A DNA stretch of 64,000 nucleotides from Anniella stebbinsi (Eukaryota; Chordata; Lepidosauria; Squamata; Anniellidae): NCBI GenBank assembly GCA_029215795.1, contig JARDYH010000007.1:80797763-80861762 (forward strand). The letters run 5' to 3'. The notes below the pieces were generated by a model. The model was not told where the DNA came from and ran no database searches. It worked only from the letters and a program-made list of their open reading frames with translations. Made by a program: the position numbers and the translations under genes. Below are positions 1 to 13,200 of this stretch, piece after piece (the stretch's first letter is position 1; each line of letters opens with the position of its first letter).

Positions 1-317
1 AGGTGTTATGAGGGGGTCAGGAGTTGTATGTACCACGAGGCAGTCATTGGCAGCTCTGTGGTCTTGTTACAAAAGGGAATGGCCACATTGCATGCAGGGC
101 ACATTTCCACAGGAAAGTCTATGGGGGGGAAACCTGACAATCACTTCCAAACTGCTGGAGGTCTGTGTCAAACTTCAAATTGCTATAAATGCCATTTCTT
201 ATCCTTTCTGTCTCAAAACTGGCACTAAACATCCTCAAACCAACTTCTCCTACATTGCAAAGTTTAGGAGCCATTGAGGTGTTTTATTTATCCAAGTGGA
301 CTGCAAGTCCATGCAAA

Positions 318-480
318 ACTACCTCTACTGACGGAACTGCACTGGCTGCCTGTATGCTAACAGGCCAGGTTTAAGGTTTTGACTTCAAGTTCCTGGGCAG
401 ACTGGTAAAGGCGAAAGCGTTCTCTCAAATATCTTGGTCCCAAGTTGTATAGGACTCTATACACCAATGCCCAAAACCTA
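318..480. repeat. Composite inverted LINE (L2/CR1-like) 3'-ORF fragment
   Basis: At about 318-388 the + strand reads a degenerate LHWLPVC-QARFKVL, the conserved C-terminal segment of the LINE ORF2 family seen elsewhere in this window. At about 390-480 the next segment of the same ORF (YRVLYNLGPRYLRERFRLY) reads on the - strand. The two pieces meet near the KVL position in opposite orientation. Confidence 0.5.
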
Positions 481-1009
481 AGGATATGTTACCCTAATGG
501 AGGGAGAGTTGTCAGAACTGTAATTCACAGAGCTATTGGAGATCTAAAGGAAGTGAATAGAAATTTGCTTTAAATTAAGATGGTGCTTTCCAGGGACCTG
601 GCAGGAAGATATTCTCCTTTCCCCCAACATTGGGACAGCAAGTCCACAAGGAGGGAGTGTTACTGGTAGTGAAATCTAAGGGGCCCACGATGCCTATGGC
701 AACTCAAGCTATCATCGTTGGGCAATCTGCAGGAAATGGATAGTGGTCAGGCTGGGAACAGAGAAGGATAGAAGGCTATTTGGGGCAATAGGTGAGGTGA
801 AATGGTGGCAACGGAGGCTATGTACAGAAGCAGTGGAGATTGCAAACAGTTGTTGGTGTGTCTTGCACTTTTGACACAAAGCTTTTGGGATGTGCTGCTT
901 GGGAAACGTGTCCCCTTTGGGTTAAAGCAAACTTCGCTTCTTGGTGATTCTGTGCTCTCTGACTCCTGCGCTGCTGCTTCGAAGTGCCACTGTGATATTT
1001 AATTTCTGT

Positions 1010-1440
1010 CCTGAAAGGAAATCAAATATGACATTGGCCATAAAATTCCCTGCCCAGCATCTTGTAGATTAAGCAATGGATTAAGCAATAGATTTCTAAC
1101 ACAATTTACTTGATCAGTTGAGGCGAGTGACCATTATTCAGCTGAATGGCATAATAAATTTGAGCAAATTTGGATGATTAGGTTCCTGCCGTACTTTGCT
1201 GGCAATGCTGTAATTAATGGTCTGTCAGCATTTCCATTATAATATCAATTTTTCAAGGGAACTATAAATTAACTATTTTTAAAAAAGTCTGGTCCATGCA
1301 GAAATTTTGAGAACAAGGTCTCATGTTGAATTTTCTTTTATACAGGGTTTTACTGTTCCTGTTTTTTTATTAGCAACCAGACTAGGTATTCGTCCAGCAT
1401 TTCCTAAGAGAGATTTGTAATTAGACACATACCTCTGGCC
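1010..1440. other. Candidate conserved noncoding block
   Basis: This is AT-rich, non-repetitive sequence with many TAAT/ATTA and octamer-like words, no recognisable transposon and no plausible ORF. Such blocks in vertebrate introns are often enhancers. No comparison was possible here, so this is only a candidate. Confidence 0.25.
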
Positions 1441-1451
1441 TGTCAGATGTC

Positions 1452-1556
1452 ATTGGACTCCAAAACCCATCGGTCCTAGCCAGCTAGTGATTAGGGATGA
1501 TGGGAGCTGTAGTCAAAGAACATCCAGAAGGCCACAGGTTCCCCACCCTTGCTTTA
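1452..1556. repeat. Palindromic MITE fragment (CAACTCCCA family)
   Basis: The fragment has the motif GGGATGATGGGAGCTGTAGT and an opposed, degenerate GGACTCCAAAACCCAT. The same family recurs at 8205-8315, 23999-24112, 26727-26810, 38080-38200, 44965-45045, 46370-46445 and 47705-47845. It is a short, self-complementary, non-coding dispersed repeat. Confidence 0.6.
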
Positions 1557-2954
1557 GTAGGGAAAAACTATTGGCCTAACAAGTCCCCTGCAATTGTAGG
1601 TGAAGGAGTCATATGTCCGGCTGGCATAGCTCATCCTTTTCTCAAAAAGTGACTTCAGGATTGTGGCTTTTTTCTCCTAGAACTCCAAGTTCCACAACCA
1701 GAGCCTGTTGAAGAAAGACATACACTTAGATTTAAAGAATTTTGAACACAGGCATTTGTTATTGAGTACTACAACCTAATGCAGCTCGCTGTCCTTCCTC
1801 ACAGAAATCCACTCCTGGATAACCCAAGCTTTCTGCATTTCAGCAGTATAATTCAAAAGTGGTAGAGGAGTCATTTTGCTGCTGATTTTATTAATTATTT
1901 GGGAGTCAGTAATCCTTGCCACTCTATTGCAAATTGCCACACAAACACACCTCATCCTCCATTGTGATGGGCATTTTGCTATTCATTAAAAAAAAAAAGG
2001 GGGTTCCTTTGTATTCTAGAATTGCACTGAGGAAAGGAACTCAAGGCAAGAGATAATGCATAAAATAAGACCAGAGCCATCCAAAGTGTTGTGTGATGGC
2101 TGGTTGTCACGAACAAAGTTGCATGCATGTATTTGTAATGAAGGCAAAATGAAACGGGCTTGTGGTGGAAGTGGGGAGATCAAATGCTATGCAGGTAAAA
2201 TACACTATGCATTTAAGTTTAGTGTGAGGCTGCAAATGTGAACAGAACATAACCACTCCAGCCACGTAGATGATGGATAACTCAGTTCCAATTAAGTCCC
2301 AACAGATGAGCAATAATTCCAAGCTGAGCTAAGCCATAAAGCCTTGTCATCTGTAGCACAGATGCTACTCGGGTCTTGAACAAGGGCTTTTGGTATTTGT
2401 ACTTAGAGTCTATACACAAATTCCCTATGACATTAATGGCTGCAAATGAGCAATTGTGTTTGTGATCAGTTTGGTTTAAACCATCAGAATCTGAAAGATT
2501 TTAAAAAGAGCAGTTATTCGGCTTTCAGAGGAGACGGCTGGAACTATTCTGTTGAAACAGCCAAACCTATTTTAATTCCAGCAGCTCCAGCTGCATGTGG
2601 CTTTTTTTTCGCTTTATGAAGAAATTAAACAGTGTTATGGGTGTTAAAGTCTCATCAGTTGCAGATAACACTTCTGCAAAAAATATCTCTCTAGATCTGA
2701 GATGTACCAAAGACTGATGGGGTGGGGGTTGACCCTAAAATTAAATTATTTTACTACCTGAAATTGTACATTTCAGAATCTGATTGTTTTTACCTTATTT
2801 GAAATTAATTAAATTTATATAATGTTGTTAGGATGAAGGGCTCACGTCATAGAGAATCCTTTCCCCCTTCCCCCTTGCAATCCACCCACACAGTTCCAGA
2901 GGACCCCCAAACCTACCAGGGTAGATTTTGGGAGGCTCAAGCATGGATTGACAG

Positions 2955-3185
2955 ATCATAGAATAGTAAAGTTGGAAGGGGCCTGTAAGGCCATCGAATC
3001 CAACCCCCTGCTCAATCCAGGGATTTACCTTTAAAGCATTCCTGACAGATGGCTGTCCAGCTGCCTCTTGAATGCCTCTAGTGTGGGAGAGCCCATAACC
3101 TCCCTAGGTCATTGGTTCCATTGTCATACTGCTCTAAGGGTCAGGAAGTTTTTCCTGATTTCCAGCCGAAATCTGTCTAATTTGC
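2955..3185 (-). repeat. CR1 LINE 3'-end fragment
   Basis: It starts with ATCATAGAATAGTAAAGTTG, the reverse complement of the typical CR1 3' terminus. It continues through the 'GGAAGGGGCCTGTAAGGCC' and 'GTGTGGGAGAGCCCATAACC' segments. A longer copy of the same subfamily lies at 30586-30985. The element lies on the minus strand and is 5'-truncated. Confidence 0.85.
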
Positions 3186-3622
3186 AGTCAATGTCAGTTT
3201 CACAAGTATCCAATCATAAACCCGTCCCACTTTCTGCTATTTACTTAAACGTAATGCATGAAAACTCAGTTCTTGAGCTAAAAATTGCATTGCAAAAGTT
3301 GGAAAAGTGCACAGTCCAAAGAAGAACTGCATCCCAGTTCACATATTAGTCTGGAAAGTGTGAATTAGGTGGGTACCCTTAAAATACAGACCAAACAAAA
3401 TGTTCCAGCATGCCTGGGCACAAGGAGCTGAAGTTGAGATGTGGAATGGGTGAAAGTCGCCTCTTCCATTACCAGGAGAAAATGCAGCATCCCAGCCATT
3501 ATCCTTTTTTTAGATGGGAAGAAGGGAGTGAGAGCATAGCAGTTCTCTGTTAGAAGAAGAAGAAGTAAGGGAGACAGGAGGAGGCAGAGAGACCATCAGG
3601 GCCTGCTCCAGTTGGAACACTG

Positions 3623-3648
3623 CACACACACACACACACACACACACA
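3623..3648. repeat. (CA)n microsatellite
   Basis: Thirteen uninterrupted CA units. A G homopolymer of about 14 nt follows at about 3719-3732. Confidence 0.95.
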
Positions 3649-5301
3649 GGGCTATCAGTCATCATGACCCTGTGGGGAAGAAGAAGGAGCGGTTGGCTTG
3701 CCCCTCCATTGGGAGATTGGGGGGGGGGGGGGAGGATCAGGGCCTTCCCACCAGCCCTACAAAGCAGTCTCCTTAATTCCTTTTTCTTTTCCCTCTCTTC
3801 CCTCCCCACCCCCTTTTCCTTGTGTGTCATGTCTTTTTTAGAATGTAAGCCTGAGGGCAGTGACTGTCTTCTTTACTGATTGGTTGTAATCCACTCCGAT
3901 AAATGAATAAAATAAGGGAAGGACTGCTTTAGTAACTTCAGATACATGATCTCTTCCCCCACAGGAACAAAATGCTAAAGCTATAGGTTGAGGGCTTTTT
4001 AAATGTGAGAGTATACCTGCTAGCCTTTCACAGGTGAAAATAGTGTGTACTTGTAAACGTCCTTATGCTCAACCCAAGGATTGCTTCTCTTGCCTTCTCC
4101 CCACCCATACCCCCTCTCCAGTTACACGTCACTGAAGGCTTTTCTCTATCTGCTATCTGCTGTATTAATTTACTCTACACTAGCCTGTCCTGCACTGGCT
4201 TCAAAAGTGGTGTGCTTGAGTAAACTGGCCTATATACAAAATGTACAGTTGTAAAATGGAATGAATATGTGCAGCCTGAGCCTGCACATATTAATTCAGA
4301 AGTGTGCATAGGATCGCATGCTTTGGTAAAGGATGGTTGCGTCGCTTTTATTCCAGGGTACGGTTGCAATCTTATGCACATTAAATGTGTGAATCCCAAT
4401 CAGTTTGATGGGATTTACTTCTTCCCAAAAATACAAAATCCCCCAAATCGGACAGGTAATAGAAAATAAGGACTGATCCTGGTACAAAGTTGGGAGTATG
4501 TGCAAGAGTTATTTCTTAAATGTAGTTAGAGCTTGGAAACCTTGTCCGGGGCCACTCACCACTCAGCCAGACATCCTTCAAGGAGAGCAAAGGACTTCTG
4601 TGTAAACGGACAGTTTCGTCTTCGTTCTTGGCTTAGGTTCTCAATGCACCTTTTTCAGTGTGTGTCATTTGCGTGATCAAAGGATGCCGGTGTCCAAGTG
4701 CTAAAGCCTTTTAATACTTGCGTAGTGTGCTGTTCAATTCAAACATTACAGTTCAAAAGTAGAGAGGCAAAGGTACCATAAACTTCAGGAGCACAGGCTG
4801 TTCTGTGAAAATAAGTAATTTCCTTTCATGAAAAGCAGAAGGTTTGCACTGTTTGCATTTATTGGGATATAGTAGTTGTCTGTGTCATTCTTTGGGTCAG
4901 GAACCCAGTGAGATGAATAGGAGTTTCAGTGGGGGTGTGGGAAATGAATTTTGGCTGCCCGTATTGTGAAAACAGCGGTAGTCAAGGCTCCTTTTTCCAA
5001 GGGTGAAAGGCAACAAAAGGCTGTACATGGTTCAAAGTAATAAAAGGGCGTACATTTTAGATCACCCATGTGCCTTCTTTAGATCGGATGTGGGTGGAAG
5101 GTAGATCAGCATCTCCTGGTTTATCTCTGGGTTAATTGCAGTAGATTGGGGATTTCTGACTCCCAGTTGTATAACAGCAGCAACAACAAAAAGCTTTCCC
5201 CATTTTCTGTATGAGGCAACTCAGATGGAAGGATGCTTTGCACTGGGTGGAGAGAAGCACGAGTGCATTTTGGTGTGGCAGGGATGTGCGCTCAGTTTTA
5301 G

Positions 5302-5620
5302 TAGGCTGACCATATGAAAAGGAGGACAGGGCTCATGTAACTTTAACAGTTGTAGAAAAAAGGAAATTTCAACCAGTGTCATCTTTATGCAATTAGTTCC
5401 TGGTGAATTTCCCTCTTCATCCCAACGGTTAAAATTGCAGTCACTGTACTAGAGTGACCATAAACAAAAGAAGGCAGGGCCTCTGCAACTTTAACTGTTG
5501 TTATGAAGAGGGAGTATCACCAGGAACTAATTACATACAAATGACACCGGCTGAAATTCCCTTTTCTCTACAACTGTTAAAGTTACATGAGCCCTGTCCT
5601 CCTTTTCATATGGTCAGCCT
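5302..5620. mobile_element. hAT-like MITE, copy 1
   Basis: A 319-bp foldback element beginning TAGGCTGACCATATGAAAAG and ending in its complement CTTTTCATATGGTCAGCCT. The AGTTTTAG flank occurs on both sides and is read as an 8-bp target duplication. The internal sequence is a long imperfect palindrome without coding capacity. It shares sequence with the copies at 5789 and 55081. Confidence 0.85.
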
Positions 5621-5788
5621 AGTTTTAGTGCTGAAAACAAATTCCTGGGCTGGACACGTGCTCAGAGGCGCCCTGTTCCTTAATTCTAAGTGTATGTTGT
5701 CCCCCACTACCGCAGCCACTATTTTGCACTTCGTGGAGCTTGGAGTTCTAGTAAAAAACCAAAGCTTGAAGCCTGCCTGTGCTTTAGG

Positions 5789-6108
5789 TAGGCTGACCAG
5801 ATAAAATCCAGGTCAGGGCTCATGTAACTTTAACAGTTGCAGAGAAAAGGGAATACCAGCCAGTGTTATTTGTATGCAATTAGTTCCTGGTGAAATCCCC
5901 TCTTCAACACAACAGTTAAAGTTGTAGGCACTATACTAGAGTGACCACATACAGAAGAAGGCAGGGCCCCTGCAACTTTAACAGTTGTGATGAAGAGGGA
6001 ATTTCACCAGGAACTAATTGCATACAAATGACACTGGCTGAAATTCCCTTTTCTCTACAACTGTTAAAGTTACATGAGCCCTGACCTGAATTTTATCTGG
6101 TCATCCTA
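5789..6108. mobile_element. hAT-like MITE, copy 2
   Basis: Same family as 5302-5620, with ends TAGGCTGACCAGATAAAATC and GATTTTATCTGG-type sequence; the right end is slightly degraded. GCTTTAGG precedes it (5781-5788) and recurs at 6113-6120, four bases beyond the right end. Confidence 0.82.
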
Positions 6109-7196
6109 AAAGGCTTTAGGTCTACTTTGGATACTTCCACACTATGGCCATTGTGTGCTGCTGAGGCATTGTTTCTAGCAGCTAGCTGGAATGAAAACAA
6201 TGGTTCCACGTGTTACTTAGTGCAGTTTTATATTCCTCTATTTAAAAATGTTCACTGCCCAGAGCCATGGGCAAAATCTTACGATGTGCTTACCCGGAAG
6301 CGAGTCCCATTCAGGAAAGGTGCTGCTTCTCCACGCCACTGTCACTTTAGCGAGTAGCTTCCTCCTTGCCCCTTTTCTTTCAAGCCAGTTTCTGTAAATC
6401 ATTGCTTCCTGTCCAGTTGCCTTGGCTGCAGTAGCTCTGAATTGCCTTTAATTGGTACCTGTTCCCTCCAAAGGCTCTCTGTGTGTGTGTGTTTAATTAC
6501 TGGTTTCCTCTTTTCAGTCGAAAATAAAATAAGTGAATGGTTACTCTGGCTGTAAAAAGAAAACAAATAATTAAAGGAACTCTCCCCCTTTTTGCCGGGA
6601 ACAAGGACTGGCTAATTAAGGGCAATTCAGGAACAGTGGGCCACACAAGTGAATAAGTAACAGGTAATTATAAGGGGGGGGGGACCTATCAATAAGAGGG
6701 ACAATAGCCCTAAAGGCAGCCCATACTTAACAGTTTGAGTCTGCAACTGGATTTTAAGTGGGGACTGTGGGGGAAGGTATGGGCAGAAACTGGATCTGGG
6801 GGGAAAAGACAGGAGGTCAGCATGGAGAACACTGCAATGTAACAAGTTGGTAACAATGTTCTCTGGATTCTTTGTTAAAACCAAGTGAGTGATGTGCAGC
6901 AAGTGCGGAAACATCCGGAGTCATTTATAACGCTGGTTTCTCAAAAGGCAGGTTTAAGAGCCCACAAAGCATCGGCAGGTACTCTCGTAGAAGCTGCTAG
7001 GATGTTGTGAGAGGGTTTGAAGGGAGAATGGTATTTAAACAAGTCCATGTGAGTTTCCTCATCTAAGTGAGAAGTTGACGCTCAATGTTGCATCCTTAAC
7101 TTAACTTAACTCCAATGAAAGGCTCCAGAACCGCTTGGGAGAGGGAGGTAGAGAACCTTATGGATGACGTTGTATTTTGTCCACCTTTGCTTCCAG

Positions 7197-7294
7197 GCTA
7201 AAAGACATAGATCTGGCGGAGCTGGGGGATTCTGGAGTCCGTGTGAAAATGATTGCAGCCCCTATCAATCCATCAGACATCAATATGATTCAAG
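7197..7294 (+). CDS. MECR: MECR exon 2
   Basis: The acceptor follows a T/C-rich tract (TTTGCTTCCAG) and the donor is CAAG/GTAACC. The exon enters in phase with one leading base and encodes [10 protein letters not shown]...[19 protein letters not shown]. It covers the GroES-like N-terminal fold that leads to the active site. Confidence 0.95.
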
Positions 7295-10200
7295 GTAACC
7301 TTGCCTTGCATTCAAACTGTTTTATTGTTGTGCCCCGTATCGTTCCTTCATAAAAACCACCCATTGTGCCCCATGTCGTTCCCTCGGACAGTGCTGTCAA
7401 GCGGCATTTGGGCAAATAGATTGTCCAAGCATAATAGCTTTCCCAGTGAGAGCACAGGATTTACTGGGCTGGATTTCCTTCTTTCATCCCCATCTCCCCA
7501 CCAGTTCAACCCAGGCTGTACTACATTTCATCTCTGGAAACAAACTTTTCTAAAGGCTCCTTAGAGCTTCAGCTATTGGGCAATATAGAAATGAAATAAA
7601 TAAATAAAGTTACCGCATTTTGAAATCAAGCACTGCATACAAAGTGCTTGTGTGTCATGTAAGTTATGAATGTTTCTAGTCTACATACATTGGGTTAGAT
7701 CCAGGATCTGAGAACAAAAGATTTCTGCAAGGTATCTTGGGGCTGTGTTTCAGCTCTGATACTAACTGCCACTGATGAAAATGGGAGCCGAAATATTTGA
7801 TAGAAATTAAATGTATACCTTTTTCCTATTGCTTTACTATCTATCTATCTATCTATCTATCACACACACATGTATATATACACATATGTGGTATTCATAT
7901 GCAATCTTACCCATGTAAATTTGGGGGCTGACCGAAGGTGAGATATATAGTGGCGGAGGCTATCTATCTTACCCCCTTCATCTTTCAGGCTCTCTGCCAA
8001 CTAGCTCCCTCCCAGATTGACCTTGACCGGCTGGTGTAGTAGGATGCACTAGAAGCAGAAACTTCCACTCCCATTTTTGGAGAGCTGCAGCAGCACTTTA
8101 ATAGGGTCAGTGGGTCAACCTGAGGCTGTGCCTCTGGTACATGATGCATTTAGGGGAAGCCTGGAGATATGAATTGGATAAGGCAACAACCAGAACATCT
8201 AGAACAGCCTTCTCCATCCTGCCCTCCAGATGTGTTGAACTCCAATTCCCATCTTACCCATTGGCCATGCTGGCTGAGGATGGCGGGCATTGTAGTCTAA
8301 CACTTCTGAAGGTCATTAAGCTGCAGAAGGCTGATCTACGTAGATTGCTGTGGCAAGGATGCATCATCACACAATCTCAGTTCCATCTGCTGCTGCTCCT
8401 GCTGCAACTAATTTATCTATTTGTTTTAATTTATTTAAATCAAGGGAACCGAACCTCTTTCAGCCCAAGGGCTGAATTCTATTTCAGAGAAGCTCTCAGG
8501 GGCCTCATTCCAGTGGTGGCAACACACACTCCCCCAAAATACCAGCATATTTTAGCTGAAAGCCCTTACTGCCTGGAACAAAGCCTTAGAAGAGGCATTT
8601 CAAAACCAGGAAACCGTCCAACAATTCGTGATTGGGGGAAAGCAGGCGGGGCCTTCTGAGGATTTGGCCCCCCCGGGCCTGAGGTTCTGCTCCCCTGATA
8701 TAAATTGTTCTTCATTTGTGTTCATTGTCAGCCATGTTGGAAGCTGTTATGGCTGAAAGGTGGTCAATAATGAATAAAGAAATACCTTTGTGTGTATTGT
8801 GTGCTGGCATATGTTTCTGATTTTTTTAAAAAAAACCTAGTTGAAATAAATCTGAACATTAGTTTATATACCCAATAAGTGCTCAGATGTTTACAGCATA
8901 GTTGTGGTCATCTTGCAGGGACGTACGCTATTCTTGCTGACTTACCTGCAGTTGGTGGGAATGAAGGAGTTGGACAAGTGATGGAAGTTGGGAGTGGTGT
9001 GACCTCTCTGAAGCCAGGTGACTTGGTGATCCCAGCTGATGCAGGACTTGGTGAGCTTGAATGAGTTTCTTAATTGACCAGAAGTCACCACTAAATAAGG
9101 GGAAGAAAACACACTCATCGAGGGAATGAATTTACCTGACTGTCTCATCACCTAATTTATAGACTACCTTCTTATGCTACACTTTGGCCAGCAACCCATT
9201 CACAAAGGATTCCATCTGAAAATCTCTGACATTGGCACCCACCTGCTTTCATCAATAAACTGAGATTTTAGGTCTAGGTGTGCTGAGCTAGTGTTGTTCA
9301 GTGGATAGAGCGTTCAGTTTTGGAGACCCACTTAGCCATGGATTCACTATGTATCTTTTAGCAAGAGCACCTCTATGTTTTTCCCTCTATGATGCAAGGA
9401 GCAGCTGGGGGGGGGGGGGGCATGGCATGGGGCCCAATCCCAAGGCCCTGGTTCAATTCAGGAGTCCCTGTGTCTTTGTATACCTCTTTAACAACTAAAA
9501 TAATATGTTGAAATCCAGTCACAGTATTCTCAATATTATGCCTAGTTTGCCCTAAGAGATCAGACCCTGATGTTCTTGCAAATTAAATTAAACCTAGCAG
9601 ATAAGCAAACCTCCAATTTTATCCTCTGGGCTCCTCAGTATATTACTTTAAACCATTTACATGAGCTGGAAATGTCTAATTTAAGCTGCTGGCTTCTAGC
9701 GGCTCTCATAGCCTGAATTGTACCCTTTGTTATCCCTCAAATCAGGAACATGGCGAACAGAGGCAGTATTTGGTGAGGAAACCCTGCTGAAAATGTCACC
9801 CGATATCCCGCTGACCTGTGCTGCCACCATGGGCGTCAACCCCTGCACAGCTTATCGGATGTTGTCTGACTTTGAGATCTTGAAGCCAGGTGTGTGTTGA
9901 CAATGTAGCGTTTGTACATCATGGCCAACTGTAGCAGCAGTGCATCCTCTTCGAGAGTATTTTCTCTAGCTAACTAAAATGAATGCAGTGATTTTCCTTA
10001 TTCATTATTGGGTAACCATGTAGGTGTAGTAAAAGTATTCTGTGGCAAAGGGGATTGGAGGTTGGTTTTCTTGTTAGTAACAGCACCAGATTGGCTCACA
10101 AAGTTGCTGTGTGCTTCACCATCGCTTGTGACAAAGCCAGATTTCAAGTTTGAATGGTGGTCATCACACACACTTGTAGCAGGGGAAGGAGGGAATGCAG

Positions 10201-13200
10201 CATGTTTTTACACTTTCAGCACTTTGTCTGTTCATATTCTCTTCTTCTCTCATGCCCACACCAGTGAGAGAGGGATATTGCCTTCATTCCCTTCTTGTGG
10301 GCTTCTGAGCGGCGTGTGGTTGGCTACTGGGAGAAACTTGATGTACCTTTTGTTCTGTGCTAGCAGGGCTGTTACAATACAAGTTCAGACAGATTGTTGG
10401 AATCTCGAGCAAGGATGCAGGGAGGAATAGGAGTGAGGGACGAACAAGAGGGCTTTAATTTGCCTCACTCATTCTAGGCATGCAGGGGAGGGGGGCACTC
10501 TCAACGACCGCTCCTTAATTGTGAATTTTGTCCCCCAGGAGACTTGCCAAAGCTCAAGTCTGAGCACCTTCCAAATGCAGTGTAAGAGTGCGTTTGTTTT
10601 GTTTTCATTCCCAGTGGCTTTTGATGGCCAGGAACAAGGAGAGGCGGAATGAAATTAGGACAATTGAACGATTTTAATTATTTGTATGTTGTTGTTTTCT
10701 CCTGCCCCAAGCTGGTGGAATGGATTATACATCAAAAATCCATTGCCTTGCTACTTGTAGACTTCTTCCTTGTACATATTTCACTCTCCTTCTCCCTTCC
10801 CCACGCAAACACACACAGTTTTCTGATTGTTTTAGTTTCGTTTAGTGTGTGGATCCTATGTTGGCGATTTGTCAGATATCCATATCAAAAATTGCCAATG
10901 GAAATAACAAAGGTGAGCATTTAAGATCTTGGCGGAGTGGCTGACAGTTGAATGGCCTTCTCATTTCTAGGATGGACCCTTCAAATAAGGAATAAAAGAT
11001 GTTGCTGGATTTGTATTAGGAATAGCATGGATTGTGGGTGCTCAGAATCCGTTGTGTTCTGTAACGGGCAAGAATGAAAGGTAGCATTTTCCACCATAGG
11101 AAAGGAATCTTTTAAAACTAGAGATGCATCTGTTTGTCTGCAGGAGATTCTGTCATCCAAAATGCAGCCAATAGTGGAGTGGGCCAGGCTGTTATCCAGA
11201 TCGCAGCAGCCAAGGGTATCAAAACAATAAATGTGGTCAGAGATAGGTGAGTGTACAGTGAAACTGCTCTTTTTACAGGTCAGACCTGAAAACCTCTGTC
11301 TGCTGCTTTGGTCCAGCCAGCTCCCTTACGTTACTGCTGCACTTGACCTAGCAGGAGAGGAGATACTCTTAGAGGCAATTCCCAAAGCTGCATCTTAGCA
11401 GGTATTCATTGCAGACTTGCAGCATGATTCTCACACAGTTAAAAAAAAAAGTATCACCATATTGAGAAAGCAATGCCACAAGCCTTGATGTACCTGCTCT
11501 GTATGTAGGCATCTGTATGTAGTTTGGTTCTTGCAAATGAACTGCATGATGGGATTGGAATGATGTATCCGCCTGAATGTGCTGTAATGCTTAATTGGGA
11601 TTTCTACCTGTCAAGACCCTGACCATCCACGTCAATCTGACATTGCTAGAAGAGTTATGGGCCACCTGTTGATAATGTATAATGAAGACGTTTTCTTTTA
11701 TTTGTCTTCGTTTTGCTTCAGTATTTTACCATCTGCTAATTAGTTAAGATGCTAAGGTGTACAAATATACCTGCTTTTCACACCGCCAGTTGAGAAGTTC
11801 TTTGTCTGTAAGACCCTCCCCATGCAGCTGCATTACGCTCAATATAACAGAGTTGCCTTACAACCAAAGTAGACTTTTATCCTTGACAATATTAAGTGTT
11901 AATTTTCAGCAGGGATGTACAGTGGGTTTATAACTTGTATTTGCCCTAGAAATGTCATATGAAAAGTTGTCATGCTCTGTATTTCACCCAAAGCGTGGCT
12001 TATGTGATACTTTCTACTATGCTCACGACAACCGTGTGAGGTAGACTTGGCTGAGAATAACTTGCTCAAGGCTGTTCAGTAGCTGAGGGGTGATTTGAAC
12101 GTTTCATTCCTGTGTCCGAACCACTGCTTGAGCCACTGTTTAGTTTTGGTTTTGGATTGGAGCCGTGGTGCTGGAGGAAGGGAGGTGTAACCCTGCCCTT
12201 CTGTGCTGTTTTCCCAATTGAAATCCCCACCCACCAGCCCAAAATTACTTAGTCCCGCTGGGGAAATGGACAGACAGCAGAATGGGGAAAAGGTTAAAGA
12301 TCCCCAGGGCCACTACTGGGCCCAAACTCCGAGCTGCCTCTTTCTCCGCTCCCTCCAGTTGTTTTCAAGTAGAAACCGGCAGGAGAGGTGATCATGGGAT
12401 CTTCTACATCACAGCTGTTCTGGCCCTCATGCAAACGTTTGCTAAGGAAGCCTGAAGTCTTGCAGAGTGGAATGGCAGACACCTCCAGGCCCTGGTTGCT
12501 GATGGAACACACAAAGATCCATCCCAAAATTTAGAACCTGCACCCATTTTGTAGCAAAAGTACTGTTAAATGATGATCTCATGTTCGTGGAGCCAATACG
12601 CTTTGCATGCTGTGTTAGGCACACGATGTATCCCTGGTTTTGGTGCTGTGCTCCCCTAACCCTGGAGGCATGCTTCGCAACGTTACTTCTTTTTCCTGAA
12701 CTGCCAGTTTTAAATATGGTTCAGAGTTCAATGGTTCAGAGAGGGGCTGTGCTTATCTCCAGGAACTGAAAGCATGGGAGGCTTGACAAGAAAGCTGCAG
12801 TCCAGTACACCAGAAGAAGTTTTCTTAGAAGGATTTATCAGGGTGTGACCAGATGGTTCAAGCTGGGGGTGGGAGGAAGGTTGGTTGGAGGCTTGATTGG
12901 AGCTCAGCAGAGTCTGCATGGTTGAGGCTGTGGGGTTTGTAGGGCTTGTAAAGAAAGTGATTGTGAGAACTTTGCAGAACTGACTTTAGCCAGTCCACTG
13001 AAGATAAGGAAAAAATACATGGAAGTTTTAAAATGATAGTAAAATTTTATTTTTTGAGGCGACTATCAGACACTGTCAAGCATGGCACCCCATGCCAATA
13101 ACAGCCAATGGATGTAGATATGAGCAAGGAACCACCCCACAATAAGTTTTGGACCACATCAAATTATACGCACCTCCAGGAGAGTGTCCTTCATGAGATG

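Larger units (their letters stand above)
1..7196 (+). other. MECR: MECR intron 1 (partial)
   Basis: This is the sequence upstream of MECR exon 2. I searched for the expected exon 1 ending (a short stretch like VRALVYxxxGDPxKVVE) and found nothing comparable, so exon 1 and the promoter most likely lie left of the window. The region holds the repeats listed separately and otherwise non-coding unique sequence. The stretches 491-1000, 1560-2950, 3190-5300 and 6109-7196 hold no gene that I can recognise. Confidence 0.7.

Noticed and set aside
3510..3830. 106-codon minus-strand ORF
   Set aside because: It runs through the CA microsatellite and a G homopolymer. Low complexity and no splice context.
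1..7196. MECR exon 1
   Set aside because: No segment matches the expected N-terminal sequence and donor. It most likely lies beyond the left edge.
8141..8659. 172-codon ORF in MECR intron 2
   Set aside because: It spans a palindromic MITE and a hAT-like MITE. The ORF is a by-product of the two elements.
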